A stretch of 64,000 nucleotides of DNA from the NCBI RefSeq assembly GCF_005925325.1, contig NZ_SRMP01000001.1, positions 1,054,001-1,118,000 of the forward strand, read 5' to 3'. The notes below the pieces were generated by a model, which searched no databases, was not told the origin of the DNA, and saw only the letters and a list, made by a program, of their open reading frames with translations. This document shows positions 54,498 to 63,771 of this stretch, piece after piece; position 1 is the first letter of the stretch; every line of letters starts with the position of its first letter. The DNA is from Pedobacter helvus. GTDB taxonomy: Bacteria; Bacteroidota; Bacteroidia; Sphingobacteriales; Sphingobacteriaceae. The position numbers and the translations under genes were made by a program.

Positions 54498-55016
54498 ATG
54501 CAAAAAATACTAACCATTATCCTCGCTTTTGTAAGCATTAATGCATTTGCTCAAAAACCACCTCCGCCAAAAGCGGTTAAAATTGCGGGCACTTCTGATA
54601 TTCTAAAGACAGATAAACACCAAGCCGATTTTTCTATTAAGAAGACAAAATTTAACGTTTATCTCGGCTATCAAAAACCAGAGCCAATGATAAGACAAGA
54701 GAAAGGCGATACTTTGCAAGTTTATAAAATTACTAGAGATAAGCTAAAGGTTAGCGACCTAGAGATTGTGAAATATGCTACCAGAAAGGGCAAAATTGTT
54801 GGCGAAGGAAAATATAAACTAGCAAATGATACACTTACCGTAACGCAGAATTCGTACGATTATATCGGCGCTTACACAATCACCACCAAATACATTACCG
54901 ATAAGTGGGGTTTGAAAAAGGTAAGTGATGACATGAAAGGAATTAAATTAGAGAACTTAACTGATAGACATTTGAAGCCTGCTGAAATGAAAGTTCCGGT
55001 GGAGCCTAGAAATTAA
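54498..55016 (+). CDS. Small exported protein, unknown
   Basis: 172 aa with a signal peptide ending AFAQ. A KPPPPKAV stretch follows, then a basic beta-rich domain. The next gene starts 5 nt past its stop. Not recognised. Confidence 0.55.
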   Translation: MQKILTIILAFVSINAFAQKPPPPKAVKIAGTSDILKTDKHQADFSIKKTKFNVYLGYQKPEPMIRQEKGDTLQVYKITRDKLKVSDLEIVKYATRKGKIVGEGKYKLANDTLTVTQNSYDYIGAYTITTKYITDKWGLKKVSDDMKGIKLENLTDRHLKPAEMKVPVEPRN

Positions 55017-55021
55017 AAACC

Positions 55022-56164
55022 ATGAAAAATTTATTATTACTAGCCATTTTCCCTGTAGTTATTTCTTGCAAAAGTCAAGAAAAGATAGATTTAGCGACCC
55101 TGAATTTGAACGAGCCGATTGAAAAAATCAGCAGTTTTGATGATAATTTAATGATTGGCATAGAAACCGTAGAGTATCCGTTTAGTTTATTGCTGGAAGT
55201 TGAAAAATCAAAGAAATATAGTTTCGATGGTATTGATTTAGAAGGCCAGCGGGTGATCTTTCAAATTGATGCGGAGAAATTGAAAACCGATAGCATCACT
55301 CGTTTTGGGGGCGGACATATCGATATCAAACCAGCTAAAAATAGCAACGAGCTAAATGAAGTTTTAAAAAGTTACGGTGCACAAAATAAAATCTACGGTG
55401 TAAGAATTGAGTTGAAAACGCCAGAACTGCAAGCCAATATTTTGAAAAAATTGGAAGCCAAATATGGCAAGGGAACTAAAAATCCAAATACCGATAACGG
55501 CTTGTATTGGAATGTGAAGGCGCAGAACAAGTTTATTTTCTACGCTCCAGATTATCGCAGGTTAATTATCCTCAACAATACCGATCTGTCTAAAACTTGC
55601 TATTGGGATATCATGAATGGCTCAATTGATTTTGGCGGATGTGATAACGAAAAATACATGGCAAGCCTGATGAAAAATGCAACCAAGCCAGAAGATGTGA
55701 AAGAGAAACCCGCAATTAAAATTGATAAAGATTGGAACATTAACGGGTTAATTGTTGGCAAAACTACGGAAGAAGAGTTTACCAAATCGGCCACCAACAA
55801 ACGTTTTGAACGGATGACAGAATTTGACGGCGCAACTGGAAAAACCTCAGAAATCTTTTATCAAAACAACTACCACGATTTCTATTTTTACTTCTCTGCA
55901 AGCAAAAACAATCCTGATAATTTAAAGGAAAATCTAATTAACGGTTACGCCATCAACGATTTTAGAAAGGTTGATATTTCTTTTGAAAATGGCTTGAAAC
56001 CAGGTTTAAAATTTGAGGATGTAGTTAAATTATTTGATAAAGCATCGATTATAGACTATGACCAATTGAAATTTGCCAACTACATCGAAATTAAAAAACC
56101 TCCTTACAAAGTAACCTTGAATTTTAACGATAAAATGTTGTTTTCTGGCATGTTTGTGAAGTAG
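55022..56164 (+). CDS. Lipoprotein, longest member of the 22958/24848 family
   Basis: 380 aa, lipobox at C16 (VISC). LNLNEPIEKISSFDDNLMIG, LEAKYGKGTKNP and LYWNVKAQNKFIFYA follow the same order as in the lipoproteins at 22958 and 24848. A second half (from about 240) repeats a similar start, 'KDWNINGLIVGKTTEEEF', so the gene may hold two tandem related domains. Function unknown. Confidence 0.6.
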   Translation: MKNLLLLAIFPVVISCKSQEKIDLATLNLNEPIEKISSFDDNLMIGIETVEYPFSLLLEVEKSKKYSFDGIDLEGQRVIFQIDAEKLKTDSITRFGGGHIDIKPAKNSNELNEVLKSYGAQNKIYGVRIELKTPELQANILKKLEAKYGKGTKNPNTDNGLYWNVKAQNKFIFYAPDYRRLIILNNTDLSKTCYWDIMNGSIDFGGCDNEKYMASLMKNATKPEDVKEKPAIKIDKDWNINGLIVGKTTEEEFTKSATNKRFERMTEFDGATGKTSEIFYQNNYHDFYFYFSASKNNPDNLKENLINGYAINDFRKVDISFENGLKPGLKFEDVVKLFDKASIIDYDQLKFANYIEIKKPPYKVTLNFNDKMLFSGMFVK

Positions 56165-56191
56165 GGATTGAACTGATGAAAAGCTGATTTT

Positions 56192-56638
56192 ATGAAAAAA
56201 GCAATAATAATTACGGTTTCTATCCTCGCTTTTGTAGCCTTGTTATTTTGGTTGTTAATCACAAGTAATGGCTTCGAAATCCCTAAATCGGATAAGTATC
56301 CTGATGTTCCCTATTTTCCCAAAATATCAGACAGCATTAACTTTAAAAACGAAGTAATAGACACCATGCACGTCATAGATTATTACACCACGGCTAAAAA
56401 CATTTTTGTGCGCTATAGCCGTACGCAAGATATTTATGACACCACTTACATTGCCGTAGTTAACCCTTCATTCAAAAACTTAGCTTTTAAAGTATTGGAT
56501 AGACATGATCGTTTTGAAATTGATACCGTTAACCAATTGCTATTTATTTTTAAACAAGATACGCTTGGAAATTACATAAGCAATGAAAGCATCGATTTGA
56601 AAAATGGCTACGCAAAACCCTATCAAACCATTAGATGA
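56192..56638 (+). CDS. Membrane-anchored protein with a DKYPDVPYFPK motif, possibly a split gene
   Basis: 148 aa with one N-terminal helix (about 5-25). DKYPDVPYFPK near residue 35 matches the lipoprotein at 49067. Its stop lies 34 nt inside the next frame (56604), which has no signal of its own, and the two together would be as long as the 49067 protein. Either they overlap as separate genes or a single-base shift has split one gene. Confidence 0.5.
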   Translation: MKKAIIITVSILAFVALLFWLLITSNGFEIPKSDKYPDVPYFPKISDSINFKNEVIDTMHVIDYYTTAKNIFVRYSRTQDIYDTTYIAVVNPSFKNLAFKVLDRHDRFEIDTVNQLLFIFKQDTLGNYISNESIDLKNGYAKPYQTIR

Positions 56639-57185
56639 AAATGATTTTCAAAAGCTCAAAAATCAACTCACGTTAGTTAAACATGCCACCAATGCTAGTC
56701 ATGATACCGACTTGCTTATTTTCGAAAATGAGCAAAACGATTTCTTTTTGATGAAGGGCGACGAAGCCAATAGAACAGCAAAAACATTGTTGGTAACGGA
56801 GGATAAAAACTTTAGTTCTCCCTTTGGGATAAAAATTGGTGGAGATCCAGAAATCAAACATCAGAACATTAATTTGTTCGACAAAGTGGTTACTGGAAAT
56901 AGGCCGAAAAGTTTGTTTAGCATTCCAACCCCATCATCGAACGGAAATCCTAACGAAGATAGAATGACTAAAAATGCTGGTTATTTAGCAAACAAAGGCT
57001 GGTTTGATAAAGACAGGATTTACTATTTTAAAATGAAGCTAAAAACCAGCGAGGTAAAATTTAAAACGAATATTTACTACCTATCGGACGTATTTTTTGA
57101 TCAGTTGAACACACCCAAATTAGACCAAGATACCTTGTTTTATTTCTCGCAAAACAAGGTTTATAAATTTTTTAAGGTGAAGTAA
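56604..57185 (+). CDS. Unknown protein, possibly the second half of the gene at 56192
   Basis: 193 aa from an ATG 35 nt before the previous stop. It has no signal or membrane helix, unlike nearly all neighbours, though its beta-rich sequence (DTDLLIFENEQNDFFLMKGD, YYLSDVFFDQLNT) looks like theirs. If the frame is joined to the one at 56192, the product would be a membrane-anchored protein of about 330 aa. Confidence 0.5.
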   Translation: MATQNPIKPLDENDFQKLKNQLTLVKHATNASHDTDLLIFENEQNDFFLMKGDEANRTAKTLLVTEDKNFSSPFGIKIGGDPEIKHQNINLFDKVVTGNRPKSLFSIPTPSSNGNPNEDRMTKNAGYLANKGWFDKDRIYYFKMKLKTSEVKFKTNIYYLSDVFFDQLNTPKLDQDTLFYFSQNKVYKFFKVK

Positions 57186-57189
57186 AATA

Positions 57190-57741
57190 ATGAACCACAT
57201 GAAAAAATATTTGATCGGATTATTAGTCCTCTGCTCGCTAAGCACTTTTGCTGGCGGATTATCTGCCTGGCAAGAAGACACGCCTTACGGTCATCAAATA
57301 GATCATGATGGCTCTGCTGGCGGTTGGGTTTGTCTATCCATGGATACCACTTCGGTTTGTTTCCAGCAGTTTTATTTTTACAAAGGGCACACTATTGCGC
57401 ACAGCGATAGCCTTTATTTCATTATTGATGAGCGAAAAGAAACCGTACAGGAATTCAATAATAAAGCAAAATGGCAATTGGCGGTCGATCAGCAGAACTT
57501 AAAACCAATTTTTAAGAGGGAATATAACTCCGATTACAGCTCCATTTTTGGTGATGGCATTTTGTTTTTCATCGTATTTTTTCCAGTGCCATTGCTCATG
57601 CCCATCCTTTGGCTTTGTTGCCTCGTCAGTTTGGCTTTTCCTTGGCAATGGGCGAAAGGTTTTCGCAAGCATTACGCCTGGATTTACCCCAGCATTATCC
57701 TCGTCATGATCCTTTATAGTATCTTTCCGCAAAGTATTTAG
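57190..57741 (+). CDS. Exported protein with two C-terminal helices, unknown
   Basis: 183 aa (a start at 57199 is as good). A signal peptide ending TFAG precedes a small external domain with two cysteines (GGWVCLSMDTTSVCFQQF), then two helices near 125-148 and 160-178. Not recognised. A 21-codon open frame at 57744-57809 (MKKLVYISKELN) follows and is probably a remnant. Confidence 0.5.
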   Translation: MNHMKKYLIGLLVLCSLSTFAGGLSAWQEDTPYGHQIDHDGSAGGWVCLSMDTTSVCFQQFYFYKGHTIAHSDSLYFIIDERKETVQEFNNKAKWQLAVDQQNLKPIFKREYNSDYSSIFGDGILFFIVFFPVPLLMPILWLCCLVSLAFPWQWAKGFRKHYAWIYPSIILVMILYSIFPQSI

Positions 57742-57836
57742 CTATGAAAAAACTCGTTTACATTAGCAAGGAGTTGAATATGTTGTTGTATGGTTTCGAT
57801 CGTAGATAAAATTGATTAGAATTTAAAAAAGATTAA

Positions 57837-58418
57837 ATGAAAAAAGTAATTGAATTATGTATGATTATTTCGGCTGTTTTTATACTAAACAGTTGTGAAA
57901 ACCCACTAACTACAGGGCAAAAATTGCAACAGCATAATGCGAATTATGTATGGAAGGCTCTTTATAAAAACAGAGATTTTGATGGCAAAAGGATTGCTTT
58001 GGAAGGTTATATTAGCTTAGCAAATTGGCGAGGAAAAGGCGATGAAAATTATTGTGAGCTTGTAGATGAAACCGGTACACATTTGATGTGGATTACACTC
58101 GAAACAAAATCTAAAAACTCAATAAAAATTGCGAAGACCGGAAAAACTGAAGAAGCAAACAACATCCATTATCTTGAATTTGACGAAGCTAACTCAGCTA
58201 TACTTGACAATGAAGGAAAACCGTTACCAATTGCTAATAAAGTAAGACTATCATTTGACATTAATTATGTAAAGCATAAAGATACTGAAGTATACCCTGA
58301 GCAGGTAGTAACAGCCGGCGATTTAGGTAAAAAAAACACCCTTATGGGTAATACAGCCAAAATTGGAGAGAAATTTTACTTATTTAACATTAACAACATA
58401 CGGATAGATAAATTGTAA
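57837..58418 (+). CDS. Lipoprotein with an OB-like segment, unknown
   Basis: 193 aa, lipobox at C20 (LNSC). FDGKRIALEGYISLANWRG then YCELVDETGTHLMWITL has the strand order of OB-fold lipoproteins of Bacteroidota that begin '...l.gk.V.veGyi.....'. No function can be given. The gaps on both sides (95 and 141 nt) hold no operator. Confidence 0.55.
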   Translation: MKKVIELCMIISAVFILNSCENPLTTGQKLQQHNANYVWKALYKNRDFDGKRIALEGYISLANWRGKGDENYCELVDETGTHLMWITLETKSKNSIKIAKTGKTEEANNIHYLEFDEANSAILDNEGKPLPIANKVRLSFDINYVKHKDTEVYPEQVVTAGDLGKKNTLMGNTAKIGEKFYLFNINNIRIDKL

Positions 58419-58559
58419 ACATCAATTGGAGTTGACGACAACTATTCGAGGACTTTGCTGGTAAAAATTGAAAATTTCTCAAATTAAGTACCAACCGCTT
58501 TAAAAAATAAAAAAATAGGATCAGTAGGATCGATATAACAATGATTTTAATCCCTACTT

Positions 58560-59807
58560 ATGAAACAAAAACTTCTTTTTATATTATTTTTCTACTCACT
58601 AACAATTTTTGCCCAAACCAAACAGGCCAATAATTGTCCTTGCACAATACAATCTACTATTAGCGAGTGGAAACCTGATTTTAAAAAAGGATTTGACGTA
58701 AAAAGCATCTTTAACAATTTTGCTTATACCGTAAACGGGATTTACATTGCCGAAGACCGAGATACAGTCTACCAAATCAAAATTATTGTAGACCCAAAAT
58801 CGTATGGCACTTTTGTTTACTATCAGCACCTTAGTTTTAGTAAAGCAAGGCTGATTAATAAACAGGTTACCCTTTGCGAAACCACAACAAACGTACATGA
58901 TGGCGGTTGGATTGGCAACAATATTTTCGAGCCTAAAAATGCAATCAATAAACGATTTGTGGCTTCTGATTTTTTTGTAGGCGAGAATTATTTGCGTATC
59001 GATAAATCGCATTTTTTCAGTCTATACAAGTGTGATAAAAAAAGTGAATTCGGTATTCACGATGCAAATAGACAACGTTATTATCGCAAAGCATATTGGG
59101 AAATTGAGGGTGACTATCCCGAAATTTCTATAAGGAGTTTTACCCAGGTAGATGTTAAAAAATATGACAAGCAACAGCTGGCAGAAATGCGAAATACAGT
59201 TTATGCCCGCTACAATTACGCCTTTAAGGAAAGTGGAAAATGGTATCAGCATTTCAATAAAAAACCAGATTACCGTTGGAACCATTTCAAAGATGTAACA
59301 CCTTTTATTACTACTGTAGAGAAAGAAAACATCAAATACATCACTGCTTTTGAAGGGCCAGATTATTACGATGATCAGTTTAATAACGACTTCTTGGATT
59401 TTTGGCAGAAGTTAAAAACCGCCTTGCAACAAACAGATAAGGAAAAGCTGTATGCACTGGTTCAATTTCCGTTGAACGTAAACGGCGAGCACGATGGAAT
59501 GCCCGAGCTAAAAGTAAGCAAACAACAATTTGACAAGATTTGGCCTTTGCTTTTACAACAAGAAAATTATGACATGAACGATGCTGGCAAACTGGTTTCA
59601 TGGTATTCGAAAAGTGCGTTTAGCAAAGCTGATCCCTTTGCAGAGCAGATGATCCACACCAAATCGAACAACATTGCTAATCTAGGTTTCGATAATATCA
59701 ATGGCGTTTGGAAAATTAGCAGCGCCTATGCCGACACAGAATTATACCCGAAAATACAAAATCTGTTAACGGCTGATAAAGCTAAATCGCAACCTAAGAA
59801 AAACTAA
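58560..59807 (+). CDS. Exported protein with a YARHG domain
   Basis: 415 aa with a signal peptide ending IFAQ. Residues about 205-270 are a YARHG domain (QLAEMRNTVYARYNYAFKES, WYQHF, EKENIKYI), an extracytoplasmic module thought to act at the cell surface. The part after about 280 (FLDFWQKLKTALQQTD, VQFPLN) resembles the lipoprotein at 12073. Lone cysteines NNCPC follow the signal. It is 5 nt before the next gene. Confidence 0.75.
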   Translation: MKQKLLFILFFYSLTIFAQTKQANNCPCTIQSTISEWKPDFKKGFDVKSIFNNFAYTVNGIYIAEDRDTVYQIKIIVDPKSYGTFVYYQHLSFSKARLINKQVTLCETTTNVHDGGWIGNNIFEPKNAINKRFVASDFFVGENYLRIDKSHFFSLYKCDKKSEFGIHDANRQRYYRKAYWEIEGDYPEISIRSFTQVDVKKYDKQQLAEMRNTVYARYNYAFKESGKWYQHFNKKPDYRWNHFKDVTPFITTVEKENIKYITAFEGPDYYDDQFNNDFLDFWQKLKTALQQTDKEKLYALVQFPLNVNGEHDGMPELKVSKQQFDKIWPLLLQQENYDMNDAGKLVSWYSKSAFSKADPFAEQMIHTKSNNIANLGFDNINGVWKISSAYADTELYPKIQNLLTADKAKSQPKKN

Positions 59808-59812
59808 TAAAG

Positions 59813-60868
59813 ATGAAAAAGTTAACAGGCAAATGGTTCTCCCTATTTAATTTGTGTGCAACGCTGTTTTTATCGGCTTGTAAAGGCGATGGCATTATCG
59901 AACGTAACGAAGAGCCCTTATCATCAGCCTATACCGGGTTCCAAGAGTTGAATGAAAATTATCGCTCTGCAGATTTTGAAGTAAAATTAGTTGCGGAAAC
60001 AAACAGTTACCCACATCCAATCCGTGTTTATCCATCCATCAACAACCAATATATTATTGAAGCTGATGCAAAAACAAGCGATGAAACCAGAGGCGATTAT
60101 AATTTTTATAAGATTAATAGCGATGGCAACCTAACGGATAGCTTGTTTGTGCCTAACAAAGGATACTGGGCAGAGTTTATTGATGATTTTATGGTTTTCA
60201 CTAGTTACGACGAGGCATATTACACCACTTGGCCTTTAAACGGAGATACTACAAAACAAGATTTTAAAGTGCTAAATGCCGATTTTAGTTGGAGCGATAT
60301 CAAAGTTAAACAGCAAATTGAAGATGCCAAAGCAAATGCAAAGTATTGGTTTTTTAAAGATGAAAGAGACAACGGAAACAATTACATGAAACTTCATTTT
60401 TACCAAAACCAACAATGGCAAATTTTATGGCAAAAAGTTAATGGTTACCAAACTACACCCGATAATGAAAGTGCAGGTAGGTATTGTGTAGAAGTAATGC
60501 GTACTGGCGAAACCGATCCTTATTTAGCCAAAAATATCACTTATTTACATCAACATCGGTTAGAAAAAATTAAATACAGTCACAATATTGGTGGCGGAAG
60601 TCCAGGGTTTGATGTAACCAACTGGCGAGGAAAAGTATTTTTTAAAACGAAAATAAACGGCAAGGATTTTCAGTTTTTCCAGCCTAACATCGCTGTAGAA
60701 AATGAACAGTTCGATGGAAATATCAACCGTTTTTATAGTATCTCAGCGCCTAACAGTTCGGCCAATATTTTTACGCCACTATTTTATAACACAACCAACA
60801 GTTATGCATTTTACACTTCAGATCGCAACAAACTCTACCTCATCCGTGATAAGAAAGCATCTAAATAA
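59813..60868 (+). CDS. Lipoprotein, unknown
   Basis: 351 aa, lipobox at C23 (LSAC), acidic just after it (KGDGIIERNEE). Beta-rich, with propeller-like stretches (NNQYIIEADAKTSDETRGDY, FYKINSDGNLTDSLFV). Similar in build to 53405. Five nt after the YARHG gene. Confidence 0.55.
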   Translation: MKKLTGKWFSLFNLCATLFLSACKGDGIIERNEEPLSSAYTGFQELNENYRSADFEVKLVAETNSYPHPIRVYPSINNQYIIEADAKTSDETRGDYNFYKINSDGNLTDSLFVPNKGYWAEFIDDFMVFTSYDEAYYTTWPLNGDTTKQDFKVLNADFSWSDIKVKQQIEDAKANAKYWFFKDERDNGNNYMKLHFYQNQQWQILWQKVNGYQTTPDNESAGRYCVEVMRTGETDPYLAKNITYLHQHRLEKIKYSHNIGGGSPGFDVTNWRGKVFFKTKINGKDFQFFQPNIAVENEQFDGNINRFYSISAPNSSANIFTPLFYNTTNSYAFYTSDRNKLYLIRDKKASK

Positions 60869-60896
60869 TTGAATATCTACACCTAATTCATTTACC

Positions 60897-62258
60897 ATGA
60901 AAAAACTTTTTTTATTCTTCTTTTTAAGCGCACAAATTGCCTTTGCACAAAACAACGGCAGTTTAGACTTAAAAAAAATTGAAGCTCAAGTATCAAAAGC
61001 TTCGAAAACGAGTAAGCATGCAAGTTTACTAAAAACCTTTGTTGCCGATTTTAAAACTGGCTCAAGCGTATCTTCCAGAGATTTAATTTATGATTACGTG
61101 GGGATTGGAATTGTCATCAACCCAAAAAATAACGATGCCAAGTTGTTGCCTGCAAAATATACACTCGACCTTAAAACACGCCTCTCAGGCATTGGAGTGG
61201 TAGGTTTGGATAAGCCTCAATTAAGCGATGAACAGTCGAAATTTCTGTCTGTCTACACAAAAAATCCTGCAGAAATTAAGGATGATGATTATTACATGGT
61301 GTTCAAATATCATACGTTCGACAATGAAGGAAAGTTGGAATATGCCAACAGCGCATCTTTAAACGATCAAAAATACACCACCTATTTTACCAAAAAAGAT
61401 AACTGGCTATACGCCATTGGCATCAGCAAAACCACCGACGATTTTATCCTTTATAAATTCAATACGCAAGTAATGCCAAAAGACGATTACATGCTCATCC
61501 AAATGGAAAAAGATAGAAAGGTGAAGTGGGCAAAGGAAAGCAAATTACGTGATGCTTTTCCGATGTATCATGATGTTAGGATTGATGATATTCGCGTTGC
61601 CTTAGCTTATTTGTCAAGAGAAGAACCTTATAAAAGCGATCAAACTTTTATGAGTTATGTAAGTAATATGAGGCAAAAATTAGATAGGGAAACGATTAGA
61701 AGTTTCACCAAAGAACTCGATTATTTTTTAGACCTAAAGATTAACGAAAAGGATTGGAAATATAAAAGTGATGAGGTTTTAAATCTGAAACATACTTCTG
61801 CACACGCCCTTGCCGACATTTATTTTGGCGTAGAAAGTTATAAACTGGCGGAGAAGTTCTTTTTAAGATCGCTTTTAGATTTTAGAATTCTATCTGCCGG
61901 TGGAAGCAATATACAAAAAGATGCCAACAGAATTAGTTATGATTTGAGTAAAGTTTATGAAAAACAAGGGAAGAAAGACGAAGCAATTGGGTACTTAATT
62001 CCGTTGTTAAATGGAAATGGAAGCATCAGCTCAGCTACCACATTGCTGAATACCTATATCCAACAATATAAAATAGACAAAAAAAGCCTGAAGAAACAGC
62101 TAGATGCATCATTTGATACTTTAGGAGACTTACGAGGCGACGGGATTTATACCTTCATGTTTAATGGAAAAACTGTTTTTCTCTTTAGCGTTTTCAACAA
62201 AACCAAAAGCAGTTTTGCCGAAGAGGTAAAGGAAACAGATTTTTATAAATCACTATAA
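60897..62258 (+). CDS. Exported protein with TPR-like repeats
   Basis: 453 aa with a signal peptide ending AFAQ. The C-terminal third (about 300-385) has TPR-type helices: AHALADIYFGVESYKLAEKF, then YDLSKVYEKQGKKDEAIGYL. The N-terminal part (beta-rich, with DYVGIGIVINPKN) is unrecognised. TPR units usually bind partner proteins; the partner is unknown. Confidence 0.65.
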   Translation: MKKLFLFFFLSAQIAFAQNNGSLDLKKIEAQVSKASKTSKHASLLKTFVADFKTGSSVSSRDLIYDYVGIGIVINPKNNDAKLLPAKYTLDLKTRLSGIGVVGLDKPQLSDEQSKFLSVYTKNPAEIKDDDYYMVFKYHTFDNEGKLEYANSASLNDQKYTTYFTKKDNWLYAIGISKTTDDFILYKFNTQVMPKDDYMLIQMEKDRKVKWAKESKLRDAFPMYHDVRIDDIRVALAYLSREEPYKSDQTFMSYVSNMRQKLDRETIRSFTKELDYFLDLKINEKDWKYKSDEVLNLKHTSAHALADIYFGVESYKLAEKFFLRSLLDFRILSAGGSNIQKDANRISYDLSKVYEKQGKKDEAIGYLIPLLNGNGSISSATTLLNTYIQQYKIDKKSLKKQLDASFDTLGDLRGDGIYTFMFNGKTVFLFSVFNKTKSSFAEEVKETDFYKSL

Positions 62259-62297
62259 AACAAACTAATTACTCAGGCTGTCACGCTAAAGATAAAT

Positions 62298-62957
62298 ATG
62301 AAAAGGTTAAAGAAGTTCATAATAACAACAATCATTTTAGGTTTAATAACGATGGCTATTATTTGGGTGACCAACAGCAACGTTACAGCTAAAACAGAAA
62401 AAGTAATTTTTACAGCACTTAAAGATGTACCGAAAACTAAAGTTGCGATAATTTTTGGAGCAGGTATCAACGGCGATCAACCCAGTAGGTATTTAAGAGA
62501 TAGATTAGATGCCGGAATTTCGTTGTACAAAAACAACAAAGTGGATAAAATATTGCTATCTGGCGATAATGGCAGAGACGAACACGACGAACTTACCGTG
62601 ATGAAGTTATACTGCCAGAAAAAAGGTGTAGATACCACCAAAATCTACATCGATTATGCTGGATTTGATAGTTACTCGACCATGTATCGTGCAAAACATA
62701 TCTTTAAAGTTGATACGGCAATTTTGGTTACGCAGAAATATCACCTCAACAGATGCGTTTACCTAGGCGATAAACTGGGTGTTAAATCGTTCGGTTATAG
62801 TGCAAACAAAGGCGTTTATCCAGGCTATAAATACTATGCATCTAGAGAAAAACTATCGGTTACCAAAGCCGTTTTAGATATAATCAGAAATAGAAAACCG
62901 AAGTATCTAGGAGAAACGGTTGATATCAATGGACAATCCAATTATACTAAAGAATAA
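62298..62957 (+). CDS. SanA-like DUF218 (YdcF/ElyC) protein
   Basis: 219 aa with an N-terminal signal anchor (about 7-25). The DUF218 fold is clear: AIIFGAGINGDQPSRYLRDR, KILLSGDNGRDEHDE, DYAGFDSYSTMYRA and 'AILVTQKYHLNRCVYL'. SanA and relatives act at the envelope and affect barrier function against large antibiotics such as vancomycin; the reaction is unknown. It overlaps no neighbour, with 3 nt before the final lipoprotein. Confidence 0.85.
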   Translation: MKRLKKFIITTIILGLITMAIIWVTNSNVTAKTEKVIFTALKDVPKTKVAIIFGAGINGDQPSRYLRDRLDAGISLYKNNKVDKILLSGDNGRDEHDELTVMKLYCQKKGVDTTKIYIDYAGFDSYSTMYRAKHIFKVDTAILVTQKYHLNRCVYLGDKLGVKSFGYSANKGVYPGYKYYASREKLSVTKAVLDIIRNRKPKYLGETVDINGQSNYTKE

Positions 62958-62960
62958 ATT

Positions 62961-63755
62961 ATGAGATATCTATTTTTATTTGCTTTGCTAGTGGTTTTAG
63001 GTTGTAATCCTATTCCTAAAAAAGACAAACACCCAGATGTAGCACAACTAACCGATTTGCTAAAAGACGAAAGCAAGTTCAGAAAAGTTACCGATATGGA
63101 GGGATTAAGTAGTCTTGTTTTTTTAAATGACAATAGCATACTTTTAAAGCCCGATAACAGCAACTCGCCCGTAAAGATTATTGACGTAGATAAGAATATT
63201 TTGTTTGAGAATGTGTATGACTGGAAACAGCCATTTTATATCGATAAACAAGGAAATCTATACTTAAACGGAAAAAAATTTTTCTACCCCGAATATAAAA
63301 AACAAGAAGTTTTTAAAGCTTTGGTTGTTGCAGATAGCTTGAGCAAAAAGTCGGAAGAATTTAAAGATATGAGTGATAGTTTGGCACTTAAAGAACTCAA
63401 AAATTACGAAACTACCCTATTAAAACCTTATGGATTAAAGCCTTGCGCTCAAACCATTGTTAATACACAAAATTGCAATGTTTTTAAAGTGATCAACCAA
63501 ACTTTGGTAGTGAGACAGACTGAGCTTTTCAAAAGCGAACTCGACGTACCAAAAACCGAAATCCCCAAATTTGATGACGATGTATTGATCGGTTGGCGCA
63601 ACGGACGTTTGCCTAGTCCAGATTATTTGGCCTACTACGAACTCAAAAATCTACGCTTTAAATGCGATGACTTGGTCAATCCATCAACAGTAACCTTAAA
63701 AGGCAAACCCTACTTATTTGCACCAGGCTTAGGTTTGTATCAAGTTTTATTTTAA
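62961..63755 (+). CDS. Lipoprotein, unknown
   Basis: 264 aa, lipobox at C15 (VLGC). Shortly after comes KKDKHPDVAQLTDLL, a weak match to the DKYP motif of 49067 and 56192, at the same place after the anchor. The rest is beta-rich (FYIDKQGNLYLNGKKFFY). It ends 16 nt before operator site H. Confidence 0.55.
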   Translation: MRYLFLFALLVVLGCNPIPKKDKHPDVAQLTDLLKDESKFRKVTDMEGLSSLVFLNDNSILLKPDNSNSPVKIIDVDKNILFENVYDWKQPFYIDKQGNLYLNGKKFFYPEYKKQEVFKALVVADSLSKKSEEFKDMSDSLALKELKNYETTLLKPYGLKPCAQTIVNTQNCNVFKVINQTLVVRQTELFKSELDVPKTEIPKFDDDVLIGWRNGRLPSPDYLAYYELKNLRFKCDDLVNPSTVTLKGKPYLFAPGLGLYQVLF

Positions 63756-63771
63756 TACAGTCGATGAAAAT

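Noticed and set aside
57744..57809. A 21-codon open frame MKKLVYISKELN
   Set aside because: Too short and without context to call a gene; probably a remnant.
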